Source: Gammaproteobacteria bacterium UBA7449
Lineage (GTDB): Bacteria > Pseudomonadota > Gammaproteobacteria > Pseudomonadales > Pseudohongiellaceae
Length of the DNA stretch: 14,682 nt
NCBI GenBank assembly: GCA_002477465.1
Contig: DLPV01000054.1
Span: 1 to 14,682, forward strand
Direction: 5' to 3'
Made by a program: the position numbers and the translations under genes. Numbering within the stretch: position 1 is the first letter of the stretch; each line of letters starts with the position of its first letter. The notes under the pieces were generated by a model. It saw only the letters and a program-made list of their open reading frames with translations, searched no databases and was not told where the DNA came from. Below, one piece after another: positions 1 through 5,573 of this stretch.

Positions 1-246
1 GCGTGCCGACCCAGAAAAACCTGAGTAAATGTCCCTGACTCGCCACTTACATCGGGTAGTTTCTAAAATACTGCTTAATGAATGTACGAATAAGTCCAAT
101 CACTACCGTTAGGGTCGTGACTGCAAACATTCACTGAATTCTCCAAAAGTGTATGAATACCGTGTTGCTAAGGGGCATCTGGCAGAAGAGGGTTGGTTGC
201 CTCACGTAGCATGGACAACGTCTTGTCCATATCGAGGTCTCTCGCC
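1..246. other. Left edge, no recognisable gene
   Basis: I see no supportable gene here. A minus-strand open frame of 69 codons (168-377) covers part of it, but it lies antisense to the better-supported phage-type pseudogene that begins at 247 and has no family resemblance I recognise. A short open stretch on the plus strand ends with a stop at 25-27 and could be the tail of a gene cut by the window edge; this is not testable from here. Confidence 0.4.
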
Positions 247-632
247 ATGGAGTTAATTAAAAACGTTGGCGGTCGCCCACAGAAGAGTCTAAATAAAGAG
301 TAAGTCCAAGAAATCAGGACGCTCGCGGCAATGCTTTTTAAGGAACAGATAGCGTCATACTTTAAGATGACTGACAAGACTCTCTCAGAGATTTTTAAGC
401 GCCAGCCTATACAAGCAGGGTAGGAAAGGCGGTCTTAAAAGTCGCCTCAGCGCTTATGAGAGCTGTTGAGTAAGGTGACATGCGAGCCATCCAACTCTTC
501 TTCAAAACTCAACCCGGCTGGACCGAGAAGATATACTTTGGGATCAACCAATCTGAGATGGAGGAGGCAGAAGATCGTATTTTTACCGTTGAGCTGGTCG
601 GAAAGATCGACTTTTCTTATTCTTTACATTAA
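247..632 (+). pseudogene. Broken phage-type helix-turn-helix protein
   Basis: Read with two stops and one frameshift, this stretch gives a continuous protein of about 128 residues that resembles small HTH proteins of phages and prophages (terminase-small-subunit-like). It begins at ATG 247 with a GGRPQK segment. TAA at 301 interrupts it. It continues through an HTH-like stretch (EQIASYFKMTDKTLSEI) to a stop at 421. The adjacent frame (in phase with 480) picks up the family-like continuation from about 408 (VGKAVLKVASALMRAVE), is stopped by TAA at 471, and ends with a segment containing FFKTQPGWTEK, comparable to the FYLKTQ-GW motif I recall from this phage family. Each piece is protein-like and in the expected order, so decay of one gene explains them better than three separate ORFs. 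The last piece, from ATG 480, is 50 codons and could still be translated. Family assignment is from memory of the motif order. Confidence 0.6.
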
Positions 633-634
633 AT

Positions 635-657
635 GACATAACACATCATGAGTAAAA
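635..657 (+). repeat. Direct repeat copy 1 spanning a start codon
   Basis: A 23-base stretch that recurs at 1211-1233 with one mismatch (22/23 identical). In both copies it spans an ATG followed by AGT AAA (Met-Ser-Lys). Here it opens a 29-codon ORF. The copies lie 576 bases apart and flank the small lipoprotein gene. Confidence 0.7.
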
Positions 658-737
658 CACCCGTAAACGTGGCAGTCCAGCAGGAATGCGGGTTAGAAGT
701 CGCTGTTATCAGTTTCAAATCCACCTGCGGTGACTGA
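648..737 (+). CDS. Hypothetical 29-residue ORF
   Basis: A short ORF starting at the ATG inside the repeated leader and running to TGA at 735-737. It overlaps the 3' end of the convergent lipoprotein gene by 45 bases. No Shine-Dalgarno stands out and I recognise no family. The predicted peptide has two cysteines (residues 14 and 27). The second copy of the same leader (1224) opens only six codons before a stop. Both may therefore be decayed starts of a once-repeated gene. Low confidence that it is expressed. Confidence 0.2.
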   Translation: MSKTPVNVAVQQECGLEVAVISFKSTCGD

Positions 738-1004
738 GTCATGTGGCGAGCGACGGGTTAGAATTGAATATGTTTCTATTTCGCGGATCGTGAAACACTC
801 TCTTTTTGTTCTTTGGAAACTCCCGTTAATAAACCCTCTGGAGGGGCCAAAGCAGACAACCTGGTCAGGCGTTGATTGAAGCAAATTGTAGCGGATAAGC
901 TCATACTCGGTCATATCTTCAAATCGGATTTCTTCAGTCGATGTGCAAGATTGAATGACCAATGTAAAGACAGATGCACAACCAATCATTACGCTTTCTT
1001 TCAT
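693..1004 (-). CDS. Small putative lipoprotein
   Basis: A 103-residue protein of unknown function. The N-terminus looks like a lipoprotein signal: Lys2, a hydrophobic stretch (residues 5-17) and a possible lipobox ending at Cys20 (I-Q-S-C). Gln at -2 is unusual, so lipidation is not certain. The rest is polar, with a second Cys near residue 51 and another near residue 70, and no motif I recognise. The start is supported by AAGGAG ten bases upstream, the best ribosome-binding site in this part of the window. Immediately upstream on the same strand is a 51-codon frame broken by a stop, whose TGA lies 16 bases before this ATG. Downstream it overlaps a tiny convergent ORF. The surroundings are accessory DNA, so a mobile or lineage-specific role is possible. 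Confidence 0.6.
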   Translation of the reverse strand: MKESVMIGCASVFTLVIQSCTSTEEIRFEDMTEYELIRYNLLQSTPDQVVCFGPSRGFINGSFQRTKRECFTIREIETYSILTRRSPHDSVTAGGFETDNSDF

Positions 1005-1019
1005 ATCTAAAATACTCCT

Positions 1020-1172
1020 TCAGCCCCAGTATGATGCTAAGTTAGCGATAACGGGAGTTAATGCCGAGGCTACCAACAGCGACATAACTGATTTTTGTCT
1101 GGCTTAAGTAGACTTTCCAAACCATACTGATCTTATAAATGCTTCATCTTTCCAGCCGTACTTTGGTTTCAT
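1020..1172 (-). pseudogene. Interrupted mini-ORF upstream of the lipoprotein
   Basis: From ATG at 1172 the frame runs 22 codons to TAA (1104-1106). It then continues in the same frame with a hydrophobic stretch (MSLLVASALTPVIANLA) to TGA at 1020-1022, which sits against the Shine-Dalgarno of the lipoprotein gene. Together this would be a 50-residue small membrane protein carrying one nonsense codon. Either it is a decayed partner gene or only the second half is translated, from its internal ATG. No family is recognised. Confidence 0.25.
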
Positions 1173-1210
1173 GGTTTTTAGTTTTGGCGTAACCTTCAAA
1201 CTAATAATAG

Positions 1211-1233
1211 GACATGACACATCATGAGTAAAA
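1211..1233 (+). repeat. Direct repeat copy 2 spanning a start codon
   Basis: Second copy of the 23-base sequence at 635-657, with a single A/G difference. The ATG inside it (1224) opens only six codons before TAA, so what is conserved here is the sequence around a start site and not a gene. Confidence 0.7.
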
Positions 1234-1273
1234 GAAAAAACTAAGAGAGCTTAACTCGCGGTGGAGGTGATTT

Positions 1274-1372
1274 ATGAATTCGCAAATCGCGCATAGCCTG
1301 GAGACTAAACCAAAGATCAACACTCTAGTGGTTTGCGAAAATTGTCGAAATCGTAAGATCTTTACTTGGTAA
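1274..1372 (+). CDS. 32-residue ORF with near-ideal ribosome-binding site
   Basis: A 32-codon ORF preceded by GGAGGTGA with three bases before the ATG (six after the GGAGG core), an almost perfect anti-16S match. The peptide is polar and basic with a C-E-N-C motif at residues 21-24 followed by an R/K-rich stretch (CRNRK). Two cysteines are too few for a zinc knuckle on their own. It converges on the metallopeptidase gene and overlaps its 3' end by 48 bases. It may be a real small protein or the surviving 5' end of a gene truncated by rearrangement. No family is recognised. Confidence 0.35.
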   Translation: MNSQIAHSLETKPKINTLVVCENCRNRKIFTW

Positions 1373-2491
1373 CAAGCCTTCATAAGAAAGGTTGTAATTA
1401 GCTATTTTGGAATAGAATGAATCTACACTTAATGAAAATACTTCCGCGAACGTCGTTTCCCAGTTATTTAAATTTGGTCCTGCCCGAAAAAAATCCTTCA
1501 TTATCTTCCTGAACGCTTCAGCCTCGCTAAATCCTTGATCCTGAAGCTCGTCCGCCAAAATAAGCGTCAGGAAGACTGACCCAGAATAATTGTCATCTGC
1601 TTCACCCGACGCGCCATAAGATTCATACAGTGAAGGGCTTTCCCTCACTAGTCCCGACAGGAGTGGGGCCTGAGCTTGTGAGAAATAGTCTACGCCGTAA
1701 TGCTCTTGAACGTAGATCGACTCAAGGGTTGCTGCGGGCCCTTCCATTAGCCACTTCAACCCCGATAAATTAGCGTGACTAATCTGGAAGACATGAAAAT
1801 ATTCGTGTGGCACCACGCTATATCTGTGGATATCACTGTTCTCTATTTCCCATGCAGAAATTTCAAGGCTCATCCAATCGTAAGAACCGCCATCACCTCC
1901 GCCGCAAATACACGCACCGCTGATGAAGGGGAGAGGAGCTTCTGCGTCACTCTTCCATGCAAATACTGGCATACTGTACCAATCAGTTTTAGCATAGATA
2001 GGGATGTCTCTCTGGAGATTATTCATAATTTGTTCAAATTCATTCCTCCATTCTTTGGGAAGAGATTCATCTAAAACATATCTAAATTTGTAGTCCGCAA
2101 CGCCCGCAACAATTGACTCAGAATAACCAACCCCCACCACCGCGTCTAACTTAAGTATTGCATTATTTAGCTCGATAGAAGCATCTGGCGTTCTGATATA
2201 AGAGATTTTTAGCTCTTGAGCCGCCATATCATAGAAGTCGACTTCTGCCGGCCAAGGCGATGGATGAATGTAGGGAGGCCAAGCCTTTCCCATAGAGAGT
2301 ATTTCACCTGCGGTAACTTGGACATTCGTGGCATAAATTGACTCAGTTTTACCAGACCCATCTCCAGCAAGAACATGAGATAAAGTTATTATGCCTGTGG
2401 CAGGGTCATAAACAGCATCAGCGTGCGCAACTGTTGTGAAGAAGAAATGCGCAATAATTACAAAAGGTATGTTCAATAGCTTGTGTTTCAT
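1325..2491 (-). CDS. Secreted HExxH zinc metallopeptidase
   Basis: A 388-residue protein with an N-terminal signal peptide: Lys2/Lys4, a hydrophobic core at residues 7-22, and likely cleavage after A-H-A at residues 22-24. The zinc motif HEYFH is at residues 229-233. Downstream, W-L-M-E-G (247-251) followed by A-A-T-L-E matches the W-x-x-E-G-x-A pattern of gluzincin/peptidase-MA-like enzymes, in which a downstream Glu is the third zinc ligand (E250 or E257 here). A Gly-rich stretch with C-I-C (194-196) precedes the active site. It is probably periplasmic or extracellular; the substrate is unknown. The N-terminal 200 residues match no domain I recognise. The ATG overlaps the TGA of the preceding 59-codon ORF (ATGA), with AGGA six bases upstream, so translation is probably coupled. 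The gene closes a chain of tiny ORFs. Confidence 0.85.
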   Translation of the reverse strand: MKHKLLNIPFVIIAHFFFTTVAHADAVYDPATGIITLSHVLAGDGSGKTESIYATNVQVTAGEILSMGKAWPPYIHPSPWPAEVDFYDMAAQELKISYIRTPDASIELNNAILKLDAVVGVGYSESIVAGVADYKFRYVLDESLPKEWRNEFEQIMNNLQRDIPIYAKTDWYSMPVFAWKSDAEAPLPFISGACICGGGDGGSYDWMSLEISAWEIENSDIHRYSVVPHEYFHVFQISHANLSGLKWLMEGPAATLESIYVQEHYGVDYFSQAQAPLLSGLVRESPSLYESYGASGEADDNYSGSVFLTLILADELQDQGFSEAEAFRKIMKDFFRAGPNLNNWETTFAEVFSLSVDSFYSKIANYNLSYEGLLPSKDLTISTIFANH

Positions 2492-2667
2492 GACGAATCC
2501 TGTTTTTCGGGTGATTTAGTTGGTAGCAGGACGCTCATTCGCTGCTTAAGCTCCTCCCTGCTGGCTCTCGCTTTGCGATAGGTATGTTTTGCTATTTGTC
2601 TCGCTTCTTCAATCGCTAAGCACATTCGGCCTTGGCGGACGCTCTGCTTTATCCTCATGCTCTGCAT
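2488..2667 (-). CDS. 59-residue basic coil-forming small protein
   Basis: A small ORF coupled to the metallopeptidase. ATG at 2667 has AAGGA upstream (about ten bases). TGA at 2488-2490 overlaps the peptidase start codon as ATGA. The predicted peptide is charged and helix-prone, with a core E-E-A-R-Q-I-A-K-H-T-Y-R-K. A diverged copy of this core occurs at 3059-3160 (E-E-A-K-Q-M-V-K-E-T-Y-R-K). The repeated motif argues that this frame is a real protein and not a shadow of the overlapping longer frame at 2609-2878. An internal ATG at 2658 (56 residues) is an alternative start. Function is unknown; a regulatory or leader role for the peptidase is inference. Confidence 0.5.
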   Translation of the reverse strand: MQSMRIKQSVRQGRMCLAIEEARQIAKHTYRKARASREELKQRMSVLLPTKSPEKQDSS

Positions 2668-2744
2668 TCTGGTTATTTCCTTTCTGCCGTTTACTCAGTT
2701 TGCCTGAATCAGCTGTATTCAGAGGCCTTACTGTAACTGTCTGA

Positions 2745-2951
2745 TTACTGTTCGGTTTCAACTCGTATCCTGTTTCCGCTGACGTGCCGCTCCATCTCAG
2801 CACAGACCCGTCCATATTCATCGCACAGCGAAATTTTCTGTATTCCGCTCGCGGCATAAGCAGCTGGGAACAACCCAAACTCTTTAACCGTTTGAAGGAC
2901 GAGATTCATGGCAATAATCCCAAGCAAGACTTTAAACGACTTGTTGTTCAT
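2745..2951 (-). CDS. 68-residue signal-anchored small protein
   Basis: A small protein with a Lys-containing N-terminus, a hydrophobic segment at about residues 7-33 and a possible signal-peptidase site at A-Y-A-A (31-34). It is followed by a short exported part with C-D-E-Y-G-R-V-C (43-50). Its start is supported by AGGA six bases upstream and by an ATGA overlap with the 30-codon ORF before it. I recall similar short proteins (hydrophobic anchor, then G-I-Q-K-I-x-x-C-D) from marine gammaproteobacteria, but know no function. The second frame overlapping its 3' half (2609-2878) reads plausibly in its C-terminal part, so a frameshifted longer form cannot be excluded. Confidence 0.6.
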   Translation of the reverse strand: MNNKSFKVLLGIIAMNLVLQTVKEFGLFPAAYAASGIQKISLCDEYGRVCAEMERHVSGNRIRVETEQ

Positions 2952-3040
2952 TTTTCATCCTCTTTTCTGGTGTGTTTTTTCTTTTCGGCGATAGTCATTT
3001 TTGCATCCCTGTGAAAAGCAGGTTTATTCACAGCATTCAT
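2948..3040 (-). CDS. 30-residue lysine-rich ORF, coupled leader
   Basis: A tiny ORF whose TGA (2948-2950) overlaps the ATG of the 68-residue protein as ATGA. The C-terminal half is strongly basic (A-E-K-K-K-H-T-R-K). Read upstream in the same frame it joins, across a TAA at 3059-3061, the diverged coil motif at 3062-3160, so it may be the tail of that gene after a nonsense mutation. A 7-base inverted repeat (3009-3015 with 3027-3033, 11-base loop) lies near its start. Expression is uncertain. Confidence 0.3.
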   Translation of the reverse strand: MNAVNKPAFHRDAKMTIAEKKKHTRKEDEK

Positions 3041-3058
3041 GTTTTTGGCCACAGGGTT

Positions 3059-3160
3059 TTACCTGCTGGGCCACTCTTTTCGATAGGTTTCTTTTACCAT
3101 TTGTTTGGCTTCTTCAAGCTCGCTGGCTACGCTGGGCCTGCTTGATAGGGTCCTTCCGGC
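3059..3160 (-). pseudogene. Diverged copy of the small coil protein
   Basis: A 33-codon open stretch bounded by stops, without a usable start codon before its internal ATG. It contains E-L-E-E-A-K-Q-M-V-K-E-T-Y-R-K, clearly related to the core of the 59-residue ORF at 2488-2667; the nucleotide similarity is visible too (GATAGGT and TTTG..T.GCTTCTTCAA blocks on the plus strand). It ends in TAA at 3059-3061 and the frame stays open into the 30-codon ORF. Most likely a duplicated, decaying paralogue. Confidence 0.45.
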
Positions 3161-3576
3161 TTAATAAATATCTTGGCCTGTTTTTTTTGTCACTACTCAC
3201 AATTGAAAGACTAACGTCTCGGCGAAGATATTAGGAAGAGGAGAAGTCGATTTTTGAAATTTAATCTTGCCGAAATAATCTGAACCTATCGCCATCAAAA
3301 TGCTTATCAGACTACGCCGCTTGGATTTCGGCCACCCTATCCAGCGTTCAACAGGGTCGGTAATGCCTTCTTGGCATGCGCTAGGGTATCCAAGGTAAGC
3401 TGGACCTGACAAACCCAGCGAATCGCGACGCTTAAGTGTCGCGCTGCTCCTTTTTCTGCCTCTGAGCAGCAACGCCTTAATGTTCGCTTAAAGACAGTGT
3501 TGTTTTTGCGGTAAGAGAACTGACAGACAAAACCACACGGTGAATGTAATGACCGGCGCGTGTGCTCACTTTCTTG
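3161..3576. other. Intergenic stretch with two adjacent hairpins
   Basis: A 91-codon minus-strand frame (3197-3472) exists, but it starts at TTG without a convincing ribosome-binding site and resembles nothing I know; I do not call it. Two inverted repeats lie side by side: 3424-3443 (CGCGAC arms around CTTAAG, one G.T pair) and 3443-3470 (GCTGCTC/GAGCAGC, 14-base loop). Neither is followed by a T-run on either strand. They could be a structured leader for the minus-strand chain or a small repeat element. Confidence 0.35.
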
Positions 3577-4134
3577 TCATTCATCTAGCTGATCGCCCGC
3601 GACATTATCCTGATCATCTCCACCTTCTTCCCCAGCACTGCACGTCTTTGGCAGGTAGCGCTTGCCAAGGGCTTCCACCGTGACCCTATCCGCCACACAG
3701 TCCCAGATGATGGAATCGTCGTCCTGGGCGCGCGCGATGAGCAGGAAGCCGGATTCGATGTCTTCAAATCGTGCACCGAATTCTGTCATGTCAATCAGCG
3801 CCTTGAGTGTTCCGGTGCGTAGCTTATCGGCAGCGGGCACTCCGAATTCTCCGGCCAGGTAGTCCATACCAACTAGGATGCCTTCGGGAATAAAAGCATT
3901 CATCTCAAGATCTGCTTCCGACTGCGGCATCTCGCCGTAGAGATCAAAATACGTTTCAATGAGCTCCTGTTGCTTCATCCCGAGATCGACAGCGGCGGTC
4001 ACGGCGTCGTCAATCCTTGAGTTGTGGTAAAAACCAAAAGCAACACCGACCAGCAGTACTGCGATCATGGGATAAACAACCATCTCAGAGGTTGTGAGTC
4101 CAAGCTGCCGGTGCGCTGTTTGCGGTTTTGTCAT
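3577..4134 (-). CDS. Type IV pilin-like protein with prepilin leader
   Basis: A 185-residue protein. The frame is open upstream to 4374, but ATG at 4134 is chosen because AGGAG lies eight bases before it and the protein-like region begins there. The N-terminus has a short basic leader ending in Gly12, then L-T-T-S-E, putting Glu at +5 as in type IV prepilins, followed by a hydrophobic helix (about 18-36). Next comes a helix with pilin-like spacing (A-V-T-A-A-V-D, then E-T-Y-F-D-L-Y-G-E-M-P). Near the C-terminus W-D-C (144-146) and Y-L-P-K-T-C (160-165) give the Cys pair and YLP-x-x-C ending typical of PilA-type pilins. An acidic tail of about 20 residues follows. Leu at +1 instead of Phe/Met, Thr-rich +2/+3 and proline at 22 are as I read them; assembly into a fibre is not shown. 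It is divergent from a second pilin-like gene. Confidence 0.7.
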   Translation of the reverse strand: MTKPQTAHRQLGLTTSEMVVYPMIAVLLVGVAFGFYHNSRIDDAVTAAVDLGMKQQELIETYFDLYGEMPQSEADLEMNAFIPEGILVGMDYLAGEFGVPAADKLRTGTLKALIDMTEFGARFEDIESGFLLIARAQDDDSIIWDCVADRVTVEALGKRYLPKTCSAGEEGGDDQDNVAGDQLDE

Positions 4135-4595
4135 GACGCGAGCTCCTGAATTTTCTGCAAGTTTTGACCTGCCCTCTCGGGGGCGACTGCCACCATGCAA
4201 TTTTTGCACCTGGACCGTAAGGTTTTGCCGGAAATCTACTCGGTGATGATGCCTTTGTACCCTGCAGCTGTCTTCTCCGCCTGACTGCATCACAACACCG
4301 CGCTTGCTGAAAGCTACCGACTGCCATCTTGATACGTGCCTTCGACAGGATATGTTTATGCTGCGCAACTCCAAAGGTCAGTGATTCGTTCTTCGCACAG
4401 CTGACTTCAGGGTGCGTGACTGCGGATAAAACTGCCTCCAGGCGCGCTGGTCGAGCTGACGGCACGAACCGGCACACTTATTGCCTGCGTTTCATAGAGT
4501 GAAAATTTCGCCAGCAACTGACCCTGTATTGCGCAAAAGCGCACAGTATCGGTGCGAGTCGCTGCTTTTTGTCTCAAATGGAGGCATGATTATCT
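4135..4595. other. Divergent intergenic region of the pilin-like cluster
   Basis: A region of 461 bases between the two divergent transcription units. The open frames crossing it look like chance extensions. A small hairpin (TGCGC-AAAA-GCGCA, 4530-4543) lies 52 bases before the plus-strand gene. Promoters for both sides must lie here or further in, but I see no pair of -35/-10 boxes good enough to call. Confidence 0.4.
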
Positions 4596-4886
4596 ATGAA
4601 AGCTTGGAATAATCTGGTCGGCAAGTTTGAAACCTTCCTATCAAAAATCAATCTGGAAAACACCGTAACCATTGGTGGTAGAGCAATTCCCCCTCTCGTT
4701 ATGGGGTTTGCGCTAATCATTGTCTGTATACCTCTCTGGGGCTACCTGGAATTCGAAGGCCAAAACAAGCCTATCGGTGCGCTGGTCGCGTTGTTGATGG
4801 CCTGGGGTGTAGCACAACTGAGCGTGCTGGATTTAGGCGACGGTGTCGGAGAGAAGCCAGGTAGTTCCTCTGCAGACAATTCCTAG
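4596..4886 (+). CDS. Small two-helix membrane protein
   Basis: A 96-residue protein of unknown function with an amphipathic N-terminus (1-22), two likely transmembrane helices (about 31-50 and 58-77) separated by a short E-F-E-G-Q-N loop, and a Gly/Ser-rich polar tail. GGAGG lies 11 bases before the ATG, a slightly long spacing. It is the first gene of the rightward unit that continues with a pilin-like protein 106 bases on and then a membrane hydroxylase. Its position between two pilin-like genes suggests an accessory or partner of one of them; that is inference only. Confidence 0.65.
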   Translation: MKAWNNLVGKFETFLSKINLENTVTIGGRAIPPLVMGFALIIVCIPLWGYLEFEGQNKPIGALVALLMAWGVAQLSVLDLGDGVGEKPGSSSADNS

Positions 4887-4992
4887 CCGATTCAGGTAGC
4901 AGCGAGGCAATCATGGCAGACCAATCACCCAGCTTTTTTGCGTAACTGACTACCAAACTTACACGACGACGAAGGTAACAATACAGGCCTAC

Positions 4993-5502
4993 ATGATAGC
5001 GAAAGACCCAGTTCAACACCTCAGTCGGGTGTCTGAATCCACCGATGGCTTCAGCCCGGTCGAACAATCGGAGGCCAGCAGCGGAACTCAGCCCGATGAG
5101 CAGCGGCTCGCCCGGCTCGCGTTCGCGGGCGTGATGCTCGCTCTGGTAGTCATTTATCTGATGAGAAACGTTGACCGATACGAAGATCTGAACATTGCGT
5201 TTCGTTACAGCGAAATGACTGACCTAGTTGTACCGGTCAAGGACACAATAACAGCGGCGATGTTGTCATCTCCCGCGGTCGATCTGAAATCTTTTGATAG
5301 CGGCACGGCAGGATTACCTGATGAAGTGTTTGCTTCCGCAGAGGCCCACGGCATCTCAGTGATCGACGGTCGGATCATCGCGACCTGGATGAAGGATGAA
5401 TCCGATCTGGACGGTGTGACCTACATTTTATCGCCAAAGATCGAGCACGGAGCGGTGAAGTGGTCGGTCACTGGCACCTGCAGCGAAAAAAAAGCCTGCT
5501 AG
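4993..5502 (+). CDS. Membrane-anchored pilin-like protein without prepilin leader
   Basis: A 169-residue protein with a polar, acidic 38-residue N-terminus, one membrane helix (about 41-57) and an exported domain. The C-terminal part follows the pilin pattern: G-R-I-I-A-T-W (126-132), then L-D-G-V-T-Y-I-L-S-P (139-148), then G-A-V-K-W-S-V-T-G-T-C (153-163) and a terminal Cys169. This resembles the strand pattern d-G-x-I-x-A-x, G-x-T-x-x-L-x-P, W-x-C of PilA-type pilins, with the Cys pair near the end. Unlike the divergent gene at 3577-4134 there is no Gly|x4-Glu prepilin site, so it would stay as an inner-membrane protein and not be processed by prepilin peptidase. The ribosome-binding site is weak (AGG five bases upstream). 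An A8 run near the 3' end (5486-5493) precedes the last cysteine codon. Confidence 0.65.
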   Translation: MIAKDPVQHLSRVSESTDGFSPVEQSEASSGTQPDEQRLARLAFAGVMLALVVIYLMRNVDRYEDLNIAFRYSEMTDLVVPVKDTITAAMLSSPAVDLKSFDSGTAGLPDEVFASAEAHGISVIDGRIIATWMKDESDLDGVTYILSPKIEHGAVKWSVTGTCSEKKAC

Positions 5503-5573
5503 GTGATTCTCAATGCCCATTATGACCAAGGGTATCGCCCCATCCATCAGCCAAAAGCTCTGGAGCAGCAGTA

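Noticed and set aside
168..377. 69-codon minus-strand ORF
   Set aside because: Antisense to the phage-type HTH remnant, which has the better protein evidence.
3197..3472. 91-codon minus-strand ORF
   Set aside because: TTG start, no ribosome-binding site, and its first third consists of two hairpins; nothing recognisable.
1..3560. Integron cassette array or CRISPR, considered because of many small ORFs and repeats
   Set aside because: No attC-like core sites and no regularly spaced repeats were found; only one pair of direct repeats and isolated hairpins.
4135..4374. 80-codon N-terminal extension of the minus-strand pilin-like ORF
   Set aside because: The extension is not protein-like, and AGGAG precedes the internal ATG at 4134, which also places the prepilin motif near the N-terminus.
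3585..4477. Other frames overlapping the minus-strand pilin-like gene
   Set aside because: Shadows of the real frame with composition unlike protein.
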